Of a stretch of DNA of 64,000 nt, positions 17,632 through 26,209 are shown one piece after another. Both the position numbers and the translations under genes were made by a program. The notes beneath the pieces were generated by a model, which searched no databases, had not been told where the DNA came from, and saw only the letters and a program-made list of their open reading frames with translations. The number at the start of each line of letters is the position of its first letter. The first letter of the stretch is position 1. Source of the DNA: Streptomyces xanthochromogenes (lineage in GTDB: Bacteria; Actinomycetota; Actinomycetes; Streptomycetales; Streptomycetaceae); the NCBI RefSeq assembly GCF_014650455.1, contig NZ_BMUZ01000011.1, forward strand, positions 124,001-188,000, written 5' to 3'.

Positions 17632-18789
17632 CTAGTCGCGCAGGTCCGGGTCGTCGCCTCCGGGCGCACCACCCATCATGCGCAGCATCCCCCTCCCGCC
17701 GGTCCGGAAGAAGCGCACGAGAAGGGCGCCGGCGAGCACCAGGAACACCATGTTGAGCCACGTCGTGTAGTTCCAGGCCACACCCTCCATCGGGATGGTC
17801 GCCGAGCCCCGGTCGGGCACGAGGCCGAGACCCCCGAAGACGAACTCGACCACATAGCCCGCGACCACCATCGCCCCGTAGAACGTGCCGAGAAGGAAAG
17901 CGGCCATGCGGAGGCCGTAGTACTTCCGGTAGATGGAGAGGATCGGCAGGATCAACAGGTCCGCGAAGATGAACGCGACCACCCCGCCGAAGCTGATGCC
18001 GCCCTTCCAGAGGACCACCGCTAGCGGCACATTGCCGATGGAGCAGACGAACGAGGCGATGGCTACGAGCGGGCCGATCAACGGCCCCCAGAGCCGGGAC
18101 GCCAACGGGTGCCCGTCGAAGAAGAACGTACGCCAGAAGGAATCAGGCACCCATGCGGCGATCGCACCCGCGATGAGCAGTCCGACGACGAGGTCGCGCA
18201 GGATCGCCGCCCATTCCATGACGAAGACGTGCGCGGTGGAGGTGAAGCCTTCGGCGGAGAACAGCCGCGCGGAGAACGAGCCCTCCTTCCGCACGGACAT
18301 GTCCATCGCGGCGTGCCCCTCCATCGACCCGGCCAGACCGCGCCCTGCCTGCTCGCGCGCCTGGCCGAGCAGCCGATCGCGCAGGAGGAGCCGGAAGAGC
18401 ACGGCGAGCAGCACGATCATCACGGGTCCGCCCACGAACTCGGCCGCCGTGAACTGCCAGCCCATCAACAGGGCCAGAATCACGCCGAGTTCGACGACGA
18501 GGTTCGTCGAGGCGATCTCGAAGGCCATCGCGGCGGTGAAGTGGGCCCCCTTGCGGAAGAGCGAACGGGCCAGCGCGACGGCGGCGTACGAACAGGAGGA
18601 GGAAGCCGCGCCCAGACCCGCGGCGAGTGCGAGGGTGCGGGGCCGGTCGTCGCCGAGCAGGGCGACGACCGTGGACTTGCGCACCACCGCCTGCACGACG
18701 GCGGACAGGGCGAAGCCCAGGATCAGGACCCAGGTGATCTCCCAGGTCATCGAACCGGTGATGCGCAGGGCGTGCAGTACGGCATCCAT
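17632..18789 (-). CDS. DUF318 (UPF0718) family permease
   Basis: 385 residues with about eight hydrophobic segments. Hallmarks of the family include LGAASSSCSYAAVALARSLF (Cys-Ser-Tyr in the first conserved loop) and ASFVCSIGNVPLAVVLWKGGISFGGVVAFIFADLLILP in the second. The family is linked to export or import of inorganic ions such as arsenite-like or metal species, without firm proof. An insert rich in Met and His (GHAAMDMSVRK) sits in the central loop. The DUF305 lipoprotein lies 213 bp upstream on the same strand, suggesting a metal-related group. Confidence 0.85.
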   Translation of the reverse strand: MDAVLHALRITGSMTWEITWVLILGFALSAVVQAVVRKSTVVALLGDDRPRTLALAAGLGAASSSCSYAAVALARSLFRKGAHFTAAMAFEIASTNLVVELGVILALLMGWQFTAAEFVGGPVMIVLLAVLFRLLLRDRLLGQAREQAGRGLAGSMEGHAAMDMSVRKEGSFSARLFSAEGFTSTAHVFVMEWAAILRDLVVGLLIAGAIAAWVPDSFWRTFFFDGHPLASRLWGPLIGPLVAIASFVCSIGNVPLAVVLWKGGISFGGVVAFIFADLLILPILSIYRKYYGLRMAAFLLGTFYGAMVVAGYVVEFVFGGLGLVPDRGSATIPMEGVAWNYTTWLNMVFLVLAGALLVRFFRTGGRGMLRMMGGAPGGDDPDLRD

Positions 18790-18915
18790 GGCGTGCCTTC
18801 CCTGGACGGACGCGGGCGGACTCGGGGCGCACAGCGGAAAACGGGTGGGGATACGGAGACGGGTACGGGTACGGGTACGGCTAAGGGTCGTGCAGCGCAG
18901 TGGACGGGGGGGCAG

Positions 18916-18969
18916 GGTTCCGGTCCTGCGTCACCTTGTCGCAGGACCGGTTGTGGCAGGACCGGAACC
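18916..18969 (-). promoter_or_regulatory. Alternative hairpins between DUF305 and permease genes
   Basis: Arm GGTTCCGGTCCTGC (18916-18929) can pair with GCAGGACCGGAACC (18956-18969; 14 bp) or with GCAGGACCGG (18941-18950; 10 bp). The structures are mutually exclusive. They lie 34 nt past the DUF305 stop and 127 nt before the permease start, so they may terminate or modulate read-through. Confidence 0.5.
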
Positions 18970-19002
18970 GCCGCTCCCCCATGGGTCATTGGCTCGATGG
19001 AG

Positions 19003-19695
19003 CTATCGGAGCCGCTCGACGATCTTGTTCATCTGCTCGATCTCGGCATTCTGCGCCGCGATGACATTGCCCGCGAGCTTCTTCGCATCGGGGTTGGTCC
19101 CGTTGTTCTGCTCGTCCTTGGCCATGGTGACCGCGCCCTGGTGGTGACCGATCATCAGCTGGGCGAACCTCTTGTCGAAGTCCCTGCCCTTGGCGGATTT
19201 GAGGGCGGCCATGTCCTCGTCGGTCATCATCCCGGCCGTGCCGGACGTGCCGTGGTGCATCCCGGGCATGTCTCCCATCGACGAGGAGGCCGACGGCAGG
19301 GGCTTGCCCCACGTCCTGAGCCAGCCCTTCATCGTGGCGATCTCCGGATCCTGAGCCTTCTGGATCGTGGAGGCCAGGCCCTTGACCTCGGGGTCGGCGG
19401 CGCGGCCGTCGGCGAGCCGAGCCATCTCCAGGGCCTGCTGGTGGTGTGGGATCATCTGCTGCGCGAACGTCACGTCCGCGTCGTTGAAGGCGCCGGAGCC
19501 GGACGAGGCTTGGGAGGACGGGGAGTTGGGGGACGCGGCGTTGCTCGGTCCATGGTTCATGCCGGACATGACCGAGCCGTCGGGCTCGGAGCCGTTGGAG
19601 GAACCGCAGCCCGCCAGCGCGAACGCGAGGGCGGCGACGGCGCCGACAGCCGCGAGGGCGGGGCGGCGGGCGGCGAAGGAGTGGGTGACAGACAT
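19003..19695 (-). CDS. DUF305 lipoprotein
   Basis: 230 residues from ATG 19695. A lipoprotein signal ends LAFALAGCGSS (lipobox Cys). The DUF305 domain is ferritin-like and four-helical, with paired His motifs IPHHQQALEMA and IGHHQGAVTMA. A Met/His-rich loop (SSMGDMPGMHHG) lies between. Such proteins are often found with copper-handling genes; direct metal binding by this one is inference. It lies between the DUF318 permease and the DUF6153 gene, all on the minus strand. Confidence 0.9.
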   Translation of the reverse strand: MSVTHSFAARRPALAAVGAVAALAFALAGCGSSNGSEPDGSVMSGMNHGPSNAASPNSPSSQASSGSGAFNDADVTFAQQMIPHHQQALEMARLADGRAADPEVKGLASTIQKAQDPEIATMKGWLRTWGKPLPSASSSMGDMPGMHHGTSGTAGMMTDEDMAALKSAKGRDFDKRFAQLMIGHHQGAVTMAKDEQNNGTNPDAKKLAGNVIAAQNAEIEQMNKIVERLR

Positions 19696-19793
19696 CGAAT
19701 GGTGTTCTTTCCAGGTGGTCGCGCCCCTGCTGGGGCGCGCGAACGAACAGGACACGTCGTCGGTCCGGCCGGGGGCCGGGCCGAAAGTGCCTG

Positions 19794-20246
19794 TCACGTC
19801 CGTGCGATGCACACCTGGAGGAGCAGACCTCTGCCGTTGAGCGGTGGTCCGCGCCGTGCCGCCGTGAGTGCGGTGGTACGACGCCCGGCGAGCCCCCGTA
19901 CCAGGAGGACCACCAGTCCGAGCAGCGCGCACAGTCCGGCCGCGGCCGCCGGCAGGCGGTCCCGGGCGGGCGTGGACACACAGAGCTCGCCACTCATCGG
20001 TGGGGCGACGGTGGCGGCGTGCGCACGTGAGGCGACGGTGGCGGCATGCGCAGCCATGTGCCCGCCCCACATGTCCGTGTGCCCCATAGTCATCGGCGCG
20101 CCCATGGGCGTCGCCGGGGCGAGGTCGCCGTGGCAGCCCGTGGCCGCGCTCGCCGGCGCCCCGTGCATGGAGAAGAGCCCGAACAGCAGGGCACACAGCA
20201 CCAGGAGCCGCGAGAGCCCCACCCTGCGCGTCTGCCCGCCGTCCAC
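19794..20246 (-). CDS. DUF6153 family exported/membrane protein
   Basis: 150 residues from GTG 20246; GTG 20222 is an alternative start nearer the first hydrophobic segment. There are two hydrophobic segments: LSRLLVLCALLFGLFSMHGAP at the N-terminus and AAAGLCALLGLVVLLVRGLAG near the end. The loop between is rich in Met and His (ATPMGAPMTMGHTDMWGGHMAAHAATV). The match to DUF6153 is from memory. Its position just upstream of the DUF305 gene supports a shared, perhaps copper-related, role. Confidence 0.7.
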   Translation of the reverse strand: MDGGQTRRVGLSRLLVLCALLFGLFSMHGAPASAATGCHGDLAPATPMGAPMTMGHTDMWGGHMAAHAATVASRAHAATVAPPMSGELCVSTPARDRLPAAAAGLCALLGLVVLLVRGLAGRRTTALTAARRGPPLNGRGLLLQVCIART

Positions 20247-20498
20247 GGTCGCCCCGGCCTTCTCTCGCTCGTACGGCTCGTGCCTTCCGGCCCGACCATA
20301 CCCCCACCGGGTTTACTCCCGGGCGACCACACCCCGGCGTGGGCGAACCTCGGCGGGCGGCTCGCGCGTCGCGTCCACGTGGGCGCCCCTGCCCGGTCAC
20401 CCCACCGAAGTAGCCAGGTCAGTGGTGGAATTTGGGCTGGTCCGCCACAAGGGTGAGCTATGTTTTGAGCACACGTGGCATGAGAAGGAGGCCCGCCG

Positions 20499-21416
20499 GT
20501 GTCATCGGGGCAGCAGGTACGCGCCCAGTCGGCCGCGATCACGCCGAGCGGGGAGCCTTCGGACCACGAACGCGCCCCGAAGGACCGGGTCCGCGCACTG
20601 TTCGACGGCCACCGGCTCTCCCCCGGGCAGCGACGCATCGCCCAGTACCTCATCGACCACCTCACCGACGCGGCGTTCCTCTCGATCACGGAACTCGCGG
20701 AACGGGTCGGCGTGAGCCAGCCGTCCGTGACCCGGTTCGCCTCCTCCCTCGGCTACAGCGGCTATCCGGCGCTGCGCGAGGTTCTCCAGCCGCTCGCCCT
20801 CAGCGCGGTCGCGGGCACCCCCGAGGGCCGTGAGGAGAGCAAGCACAACGAGCTCCAGGCGGCGGTGGACGCCGAGATCGAGAACCTGGAGAACGTGCGC
20901 CGCCTGGTCGCCAACACGACCCAGGTCCTGGAGATCGGCAGCGAACTGGCCCGTTCGGTTCCGCTGACCGTTCTGGGCCTGCGCATCTCCGTCTCCCTCG
21001 CCGAGTATTTCGCGTACGCGGCCCGGCGCATCCACCCCGACGTACGGCTGGTGACGCGCGGCGGCAGCGTCGCCTACGACGCGCTGTTGCAGTCCCGTTC
21101 GGCCGGCGGCACCTGGGTGCTGGCCTTCGCCATGCCCCGGCACGCCAAGGAGACCCTCTCCGCGCTGCGGACGGCCCGCAGCGCCGGGCTGCGCATCGCG
21201 CTGGTCACGGACACCACCCTCGGCCCGCTCGTCGACGAAGCCGATGTGGCACTGACCGCGGGCACCGGCTCGCGCCTCGTGTTCGACTCGTACGCCGCCC
21301 CCGGCGTGCTCGCCGCGGCCATCCTCCAGGCGATGGCCGACGCCGATCCCGAGCGGACCCAGGCGCGGCTTGAGGAGTACGAGCAGGCCGCCGACAAGCA
21401 CGGCTTCTTCCTCTGA
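20499..21416 (+). CDS. MurR/RpiR-family transcriptional regulator
   Basis: 305 residues from GTG 20499 (AAGGAGG 7 nt upstream). The N-terminal HTH_6 domain reads RIAQYLIDHLTDAAFLSITELAERVGVSQPSVTRFASSLGYSGYPALRE. The C-terminal SIS domain (about residues 140-270) includes TWVLAFAMPRHAKETLSAL and GLRIALVTDTTLGPL. RpiR regulators sense phosphosugars through the SIS domain. No sugar-catabolic gene is adjacent, so its target is elsewhere or unknown. Confidence 0.9.
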   Translation: MSSGQQVRAQSAAITPSGEPSDHERAPKDRVRALFDGHRLSPGQRRIAQYLIDHLTDAAFLSITELAERVGVSQPSVTRFASSLGYSGYPALREVLQPLALSAVAGTPEGREESKHNELQAAVDAEIENLENVRRLVANTTQVLEIGSELARSVPLTVLGLRISVSLAEYFAYAARRIHPDVRLVTRGGSVAYDALLQSRSAGGTWVLAFAMPRHAKETLSALRTARSAGLRIALVTDTTLGPLVDEADVALTAGTGSRLVFDSYAAPGVLAAAILQAMADADPERTQARLEEYEQAADKHGFFL

Positions 21417-21891
21417 GCCGTCCCCCTCGGCCGCACCGCATCCCGGCCGCGATCTCCCCGTCGGCCCGGCACCGGAAGGCCCTACGCCTCCTCCAAGCTC
21501 CCCCGGCCGGTCCGCAGCGGGTCCCCGACCTGGCCTTCAAGCGCAGCTGAGTCGACTATTCCGTTTCTTCCTCCGGGGCCGGATTCGTCCGGTGCGGCGC
21601 GCAAGATCTTCACACCGTAACGGGGCATGAATTTTTTCATACCCTTGTTTACTCAACGGTATATATGTTTACTGAGCCGTGGCGGCCACCGATCTCCCCC
21701 TGCCAAGGAGAGCGACCCCAGTCCCTCCGAGAACGAACAACCGGCGTGGCGCCCCCCTCCTCACGCCGCGCCGGCTGTCCGATCCAGGTCGTCGGATCCG
21801 GTGACACGCCCCTGGCGGCCTCGGTCAACCCCTGGGCCGGGGCCGCCCACACCTCTCGATCAGAGTTCGACAACCATCGGAAGCGACGAGA
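21417..21891. other. 475-bp intergenic region with AT-rich core
   Basis: No convincing gene. An AT-rich core at about 21627-21675 stands out sharply. It holds the inverted repeat ATGAA-TTTT-TTCAT and two exact GTTTACT copies (21647-21653 and 21667-21673, 20 bp apart) around TATATAT. It is a candidate promoter or protein-binding site upstream of the small gene at 21892. Confidence 0.5.
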
Positions 21892-22299
21892 ATGTCCCCT
21901 ACCGCCCCCACCACCACCTCCCTCAGCCCGGACTGGCCCTGTCAGGTCAAATCGCCCGGGAGCCGTGACTGGGAGCGCACCGCCACCCGTTGGCTGCGCG
22001 ACCTGCTGCCGGCCCGTTACGCCGGCTACTCCCCCCTGGTCCGCCACCACGTCCTGCTGGCGCGGCACGCACAGATCCAGGTGCAGCACGAGATCCGCGC
22101 GGTGCGCGTGGCCCTCCAGACCAGTCGCGCCGAACTGCCCACCCTGGGCGTGGCCCCGGCCGTCATCGAGAACACCATCAGGATGTACGCGATGGAGCTC
22201 GAACAGCTGGGCCGCCTCGCGCGCGGGGTCCGCCTCGTCATGGAGGCGCTCATGGACGACGGCCCCACCCCCCGAAGGACCGCCGCACAGCGCCGGTGA
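21892..22299 (+). CDS. Conserved small helical protein, unknown function
   Basis: 135 residues, not recognised. After a Ser/Thr/Pro-rich start, the rest is predicted helical and Arg-rich (WERTATRWLRDLLPARYAGY, then HHVLLARHAQIQVQHEIRAVRVALQ). No signal or membrane segment. Codon use is normal for the strain. The ATG at 21892 has only weak ribosome-site support (GAGAA). The AT-rich region upstream could drive it. Confidence 0.6.
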   Translation: MSPTAPTTTSLSPDWPCQVKSPGSRDWERTATRWLRDLLPARYAGYSPLVRHHVLLARHAQIQVQHEIRAVRVALQTSRAELPTLGVAPAVIENTIRMYAMELEQLGRLARGVRLVMEALMDDGPTPRRTAAQRR

Positions 22300-22392
22300 C
22301 CCGTCGGCGAAGGCCCGGAATGCGATCTATCGGGGTGCGTGCGAGCGTTGAAGTGGCTCAACCTCCGACCTGCCCAGCAGGGGGCGACCACG

Positions 22393-22566
22393 ATGAGCAA
22401 GAAACAGACCCGCCAGAACCGGGGCGCACGCACCGGCGGCCATGACCGGACCACGACCACCACCACCGAGGCCAAGGAGCAGACGCAGACTCCCGTCTCG
22501 TCGGCGACCATGCACTCGACGCCGGAGGTGTCGCACAAGCGGTCCCGGAAGTTCGGCCACAACTAG
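22393..22566 (+). CDS. Small basic hydrophilic protein
   Basis: 57 residues from ATG 22393, with AGGGGG 8 nt upstream. It is Lys/Arg/Thr-rich with no hydrophobic segment (MSKKQTRQNRG..., ending KRSRKFGHN), and looks disordered. A strong terminator follows 18 nt after its stop codon. Function unknown; not recognised beyond similarity in style to small conserved streptomycete proteins. Confidence 0.6.
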   Translation: MSKKQTRQNRGARTGGHDRTTTTTTEAKEQTQTPVSSATMHSTPEVSHKRSRKFGHN

Positions 22567-22584
22567 CCACCCGCTCCTGTGGTT

Positions 22585-22617
22585 GCCCAACTGCCCGCAC
22601 AGTGCGGGCAGTTGGGC
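22585..22617. terminator. Strong terminator hairpin
   Basis: Perfect 15-bp stem (22585-22599 with 22603-22617, starting GCCCAACTGCCC) and a 3-nt loop. It lies between the convergent 57-residue protein gene and the MDMPI gene. Confidence 0.88.
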
Positions 22618-22663
22618 CTCTTCTGGATAATGCTCGCGGCACGCCCGACGCTGTCCGTCTGAC

Positions 22664-22705
22664 GTCATCCGTCATCCGTCATCCGTCATCCGTCATCCGT
22701 CATCC
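22664..22705. repeat. 7-bp tandem repeat, six copies
   Basis: Six exact copies of GTCATCC in the convergent intergenic region, just after the terminator and 41 bp before the MDMPI stop codon. A simple slippage repeat; no function seen. Confidence 0.9.
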
Positions 22706-22745
22706 GCAGGGTGGGACGTGTTCAGCGTGACCGGCTGTGGGGTCC

Positions 22746-23645
22746 TCAGAAGACGGAGTTCGTCACCCAGCGCTGGAGCAGGTCGTCGTTCCCGGAGGTC
22801 GTGACGGCATCGGCGCTGAGGTCGAGGCGTCCGTACAGGAACAGGAGCAGATCGGCGGCCACCCCCTCGACAGTGGCGTCCGCTCCGTCCGTACCGGCCG
22901 CGTGGGCGGGGTGCGGATCGAGGCCGAAACCGTCGGGACGCAGACGGACGAGCCATTCGTCCGTCCGGTCCGTGCAGCGGAAGCGGATGGTCTCGTCCTT
23001 GCCGCGCAGCTCGGCGGTCTTCGGGGCGAACGACGCGGCGAAGGGCAGGTTGACCAGGAACTCGTCCACTCCGTCGGCCGCGAGGGCCGGGTCGATCACT
23101 GGCCGGAGGCCGACGGCGAGCTCCGCGTCCACTCGGTGCATCAGCGTTTCGAACAGCATCCGCCGCATCCAGAACCGAGCGTGCGGGTCGGCGCCCCACA
23201 CCCACATGGGGGTGTCCGGGTCGGTGTCGGCGAACACCTGGCCCGCCACCTGTGCGCTGCCCGTCAACCAGGCCGGATAACCGTCGTCGCCCGCCGGCAG
23301 GTCGAGGACGGTGTCCCGGGTCAGGGGCCGTTCCTGGACCCGCAGGCGCAGCAGTCCCGAGAACGCGCGCTGCACGCTTCCGGTGTGCCGGATCAGATCG
23401 ACGAGCGTCCATCCGGGGCAGCTCGGCACCGGTGCCGTGAGGTTCGCGCCCTCGACGGCCGCGACGAAGCGCTCGCTCTCCGCCAGCACAGCGCGACAGT
23501 GGATCGCGGGGGCGAGCCCGTGGGGCGCCGCATGACGCGGTCCGGCCCCGTCCCCGTCCCCGGCAGTGCCACCCCGGCTCCCGTTGCCGCTGCCGTCGCC
23601 GGTGTTGCCGTTGTTGCCGTTGTTGCCGTCCACGTGCCTGTCCAT
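22746..23645 (-). CDS. Maleylpyruvate isomerase-type (MDMPI/TIGR03083) protein
   Basis: 299 residues from ATG 23645 (GGAAAGG upstream). An N-terminal low-complexity Asn/Gly/Asp stretch (residues 6-38) precedes the MDMPI N domain: CRAVLAESERFVAAVEG and CPGWTLVDLIRHTGSVQRAF. The metal-ligand His of the DinB-like fold is in the latter, and another is in FETLMHRVDAEL. The C-terminal domain follows at about 200-295. Family members use mycothiol or act as uncharacterised transferases in actinobacteria. The low-complexity N-terminus is unusual. Confidence 0.8.
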   Translation of the reverse strand: MDRHVDGNNGNNGNTGDGSGNGSRGGTAGDGDGAGPRHAAPHGLAPAIHCRAVLAESERFVAAVEGANLTAPVPSCPGWTLVDLIRHTGSVQRAFSGLLRLRVQERPLTRDTVLDLPAGDDGYPAWLTGSAQVAGQVFADTDPDTPMWVWGADPHARFWMRRMLFETLMHRVDAELAVGLRPVIDPALAADGVDEFLVNLPFAASFAPKTAELRGKDETIRFRCTDRTDEWLVRLRPDGFGLDPHPAHAAGTDGADATVEGVAADLLLFLYGRLDLSADAVTTSGNDDLLQRWVTNSVF

Positions 23646-23833
23646 GTGGTCGCACCTTTCCGTTCGTGCTCTCGCGCGCTCGCGCCCTAGGCGCCAGTGT
23701 GCGCCGGGGCCCGGCCCGGAGTGGACGCGGGCCGACTCGGGTGTGGTGTGTACGTGCCCGGCACCGCGGTGTGTGCGTACGGCACCGGCGTATGTACGTG
23801 CGGCACCGCGGTGTGTGCATGGCTCTCGTGCGA

Positions 23834-23901
23834 TGTGTGCTCGCAGCCCACTCGGCCAGCCGTGCCGTGTGTGCTCGCAGCCCACTCGGCCAGGCGTGCC
23901 G
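23834..23901. repeat. 34-bp direct repeat, two copies plus partial
   Basis: Copies at 23834-23867 and 23868-23901 differ by one base (ccagcc versus ccaggc). Related shorter repeats containing GCACCG(C/G)... precede them (23759-23820). All lie in the 289-bp gap between the MDMPI gene and the SpoIIE phosphatase gene. Confidence 0.85.
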
Positions 23902-23934
23902 TGTGTGGGTGGCCGTGCGGTGTATTCAGGAGTG

Positions 23935-25203
23935 ATGGATCTTCAGGCACTTCGCGCGGCCCGCCGCCGCTCCTTGGCGCCACGGCACGCACTCCTCGCG
24001 GTGCCGTTCGCGATGATCGCGCTCGTCACGGCAGGCGATCTGCTCGTACCGCCCGATGTGCACCTCGGGCCGTTCCTGGCCGCCGCCCCCGCCGTCACGG
24101 CGTCGTTCGCGGGGCCGCGGACCACCGGATTCATCGGCGCGGTCGCCGTCCTCGCGCAGGTGGTCGTGGCGATGGTGCGCGGCAGTGTCACCGATCTCAA
24201 CCACACCTTCCAGATCATCACGCTGCTCCTCATCTCGGTGTTCGTGACCTTGTTCGCCCACCTGCGCGAGGTGCACGAGAAGCAGCTCGTGCAGTTGCGT
24301 TCGGTTGCCGAGGCCGCCCAGCAGGTCGTGCTGCGTCCCCTGCGCGAGCGGCTCGGGCCGTTGCGCGTCGCGAGCGTGTATCTGGCCGCCGCTGCGGATG
24401 CCCAGATCGGGGGCGATCTGTACGCCGCCGCCCGCACCTCCCACGGCAGCCGGCTGATCATCGGCGACGTACGGGGCAAGGGCCTTGAGGCGGTGGGGGA
24501 CGCGGCTCTGGTGCTCGGTGCGTTCCGGGCGGCCGCGCATCAGGAGGCCGACCTTCCTGGGCTTGTCGACTATCTCGAACGTGCCGTCGCCCCGGACCTG
24601 GACCAGTCCCACCATTCCCCACAGCCCCATCGGACCACCACGTCCTTCCGCCCCGATGGCCGCCCCGGCTCCAGCCCCGGCTCCGGCACCCAGGTCGGCC
24701 CGGGGTCCGGCGCCGAAACGGAGGATGGCTTCGAGGCCGACGTCGACGTCGATGATCACAGCGAGGCGTTCATCACCGCCGCCCTCATCGACATCCCCGA
24801 CCTCGGGCACATCGTCCAGCTGGTGAGCTGCGGCCATCCCGCGCCCCTGCTCCTGCGGGGCGGCCGGGTCATCCCCCTTGAGGTGGACCATCCGGCGCCG
24901 CCGCTCGGGCTCGCAGGTCTTGCCGAGTCCCAACTGGCCATGCAGAGCTACCCGTTCGGGCCCGGCGACATCCTGCTCCTCTACACCGACGGTGTACTCG
25001 AAGCGCGCGACGAGGCGGGCGGCTTCTACCCCCTGGCAGAACGCGCGGCGGCCTGGACCGGCACCGGCCCCGGCGCCCTGCTGAGCCACCTCCGCGACGA
25101 CCTGCTCGCCCACACCCCGACGGGGACCCTGGGGGACGACGCGGCGATGGTGGCCATCGAGCGGCTCCCCGCGCCCACCCGACGGGGTGCGTCCGGCCCG
25201 TAG
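23935..25203 (+). CDS. Membrane PP2C (SpoIIE-type) serine phosphatase
   Basis: 422 residues from ATG 23935; GTG 23932 is also possible, and AGGAG lies very close to both. Three hydrophobic segments fill about residues 15-110 (HALLAVPFAMIALVTAG; TTGFIGAVAVLAQVVVAM; IITLLLISVFVTLFA). A RsbU/SpoIIE phosphatase domain follows: AQIGGDLYAAA, IIGDVRGKGLEAVGDAALVLG, VSCGHPAPLLLRGG, DILLLYTDGVLEARDEAGGFYPL and GDDAAMVAI, with the metal-binding Asp residues present. A Ser/Gly/Asp-rich insert of about 50 residues interrupts the domain. Members dephosphorylate anti-sigma antagonists in stress and development. Confidence 0.88.
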   Translation: MDLQALRAARRRSLAPRHALLAVPFAMIALVTAGDLLVPPDVHLGPFLAAAPAVTASFAGPRTTGFIGAVAVLAQVVVAMVRGSVTDLNHTFQIITLLLISVFVTLFAHLREVHEKQLVQLRSVAEAAQQVVLRPLRERLGPLRVASVYLAAAADAQIGGDLYAAARTSHGSRLIIGDVRGKGLEAVGDAALVLGAFRAAAHQEADLPGLVDYLERAVAPDLDQSHHSPQPHRTTTSFRPDGRPGSSPGSGTQVGPGSGAETEDGFEADVDVDDHSEAFITAALIDIPDLGHIVQLVSCGHPAPLLLRGGRVIPLEVDHPAPPLGLAGLAESQLAMQSYPFGPGDILLLYTDGVLEARDEAGGFYPLAERAAAWTGTGPGALLSHLRDDLLAHTPTGTLGDDAAMVAIERLPAPTRRGASGP

Positions 25204-25276
25204 GGATTCGATGATGGAAGCAGGACCCCGCGAAGCGAGATGCATCCCCTGGGCAGCCCAGAGAGGGGAGCAGCAC

Positions 25277-26149
25277 ATGCGGCAGAGACCTGTAGGTGAG
25301 TGGCCCGCACCCGAAGGCGGGCGCTCGTCTGCCGACGGCATGCGGGCGGCGCCCGCAGGCACACAGCCGGCGCCCGAGAGTCCGGCGTCGGCCGCGGAAG
25401 GTGCCAGGGCGTGGTCGGGGCGCGAAGGTGCGCGGGCCTTCGCGGCGGTGGACGCGGCCACCGACTGGCTGGTCGGCTATCCGTTCGTGTTCCGGGCCCT
25501 TGCCGCTGTGAGCAGGACGGGCGGGTCGCTCCTCGACTTCGGCTGCGGACCCGGCACCGTTGCCGAGCATGCCGCCCGACGGCTCGGCATGCGGATCATC
25601 GGTGTGGACGCATCCCCCGAGATGCTCGCCCTGGCCCGCGAACGGGGCACGCCGGGCGCCGAGTACCACTTGGTCACCGGCGGCCGCGCCGACGGCCTGT
25701 CCGACGCCTGCGCGGACGCGGCCATGTGCAACCACGTCCTGGCCTCGCTGCCCGACGAGCGGACGGTTCTGGCCGTGTTCGGCGAGATCCACCGGCTGCT
25801 GCGGCCGGGCGCGCCGTTCGCCCTGCTCACCACGGACCCGGCGTGCAGCGGCGTCGAGTACGCCTCGCTACGGGTCGGCGAACCCGGTGTCGTCTACGGT
25901 CCCGGCCAGGCCCTGACCGTACGACTGCGCCGCACCGACGGCACCTGGCAGACCATGCCGAACCACGCCTGGCCCCCCGCCGCCATCTCCGTCCTGCTGG
26001 AACGTGCGGGTTTCGGCTCCATCGCGCAGCACCATCCGACACCCGACGAGGCAGACGGCGTGGCCGACCCGGACCATGTCCACAGCCGCGACTGGGCGGC
26101 GGAACGGCAGCGGCCACCCCTGGTGGTGACCGTCGCGCTCAGGGCCTGA
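25277..26149 (+). CDS. Class I SAM-dependent methyltransferase
   Basis: 290 residues from ATG 25277 (GAGGGGAG upstream). After about 50 variable residues, the SAM site appears as LLDFGCGPGTVAEHAA and IIGVDASPEMLALA, with the acidic end of strand 2. A later helix/strand reads ADAAMCNHVLASLPDERTVLAVFGEIHRLLRPGAPFALLT. It resembles small-molecule methyltransferases. Acceptor unknown. It lies 73 bp after the phosphatase gene and may be co-transcribed. Confidence 0.87.
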   Translation: MRQRPVGEWPAPEGGRSSADGMRAAPAGTQPAPESPASAAEGARAWSGREGARAFAAVDAATDWLVGYPFVFRALAAVSRTGGSLLDFGCGPGTVAEHAARRLGMRIIGVDASPEMLALARERGTPGAEYHLVTGGRADGLSDACADAAMCNHVLASLPDERTVLAVFGEIHRLLRPGAPFALLTTDPACSGVEYASLRVGEPGVVYGPGQALTVRLRRTDGTWQTMPNHAWPPAAISVLLERAGFGSIAQHHPTPDEADGVADPDHVHSRDWAAERQRPPLVVTVALRA

Positions 26150-26209
26150 CGGGCTGCCGCGGGGGCTGCACTCTCCCGATACCGCCCCCCGCTCCCGACG
26201 GGCGATCGC

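Noticed and set aside
22664..22705. Possible regulatory iterons
   Set aside because: A 7-bp simple repeat after a terminator between convergent genes; better explained by slippage.
23834..23901. Possible CRISPR from 34-bp repeats
   Set aside because: The copies are contiguous with no spacers, and no cas genes are present.
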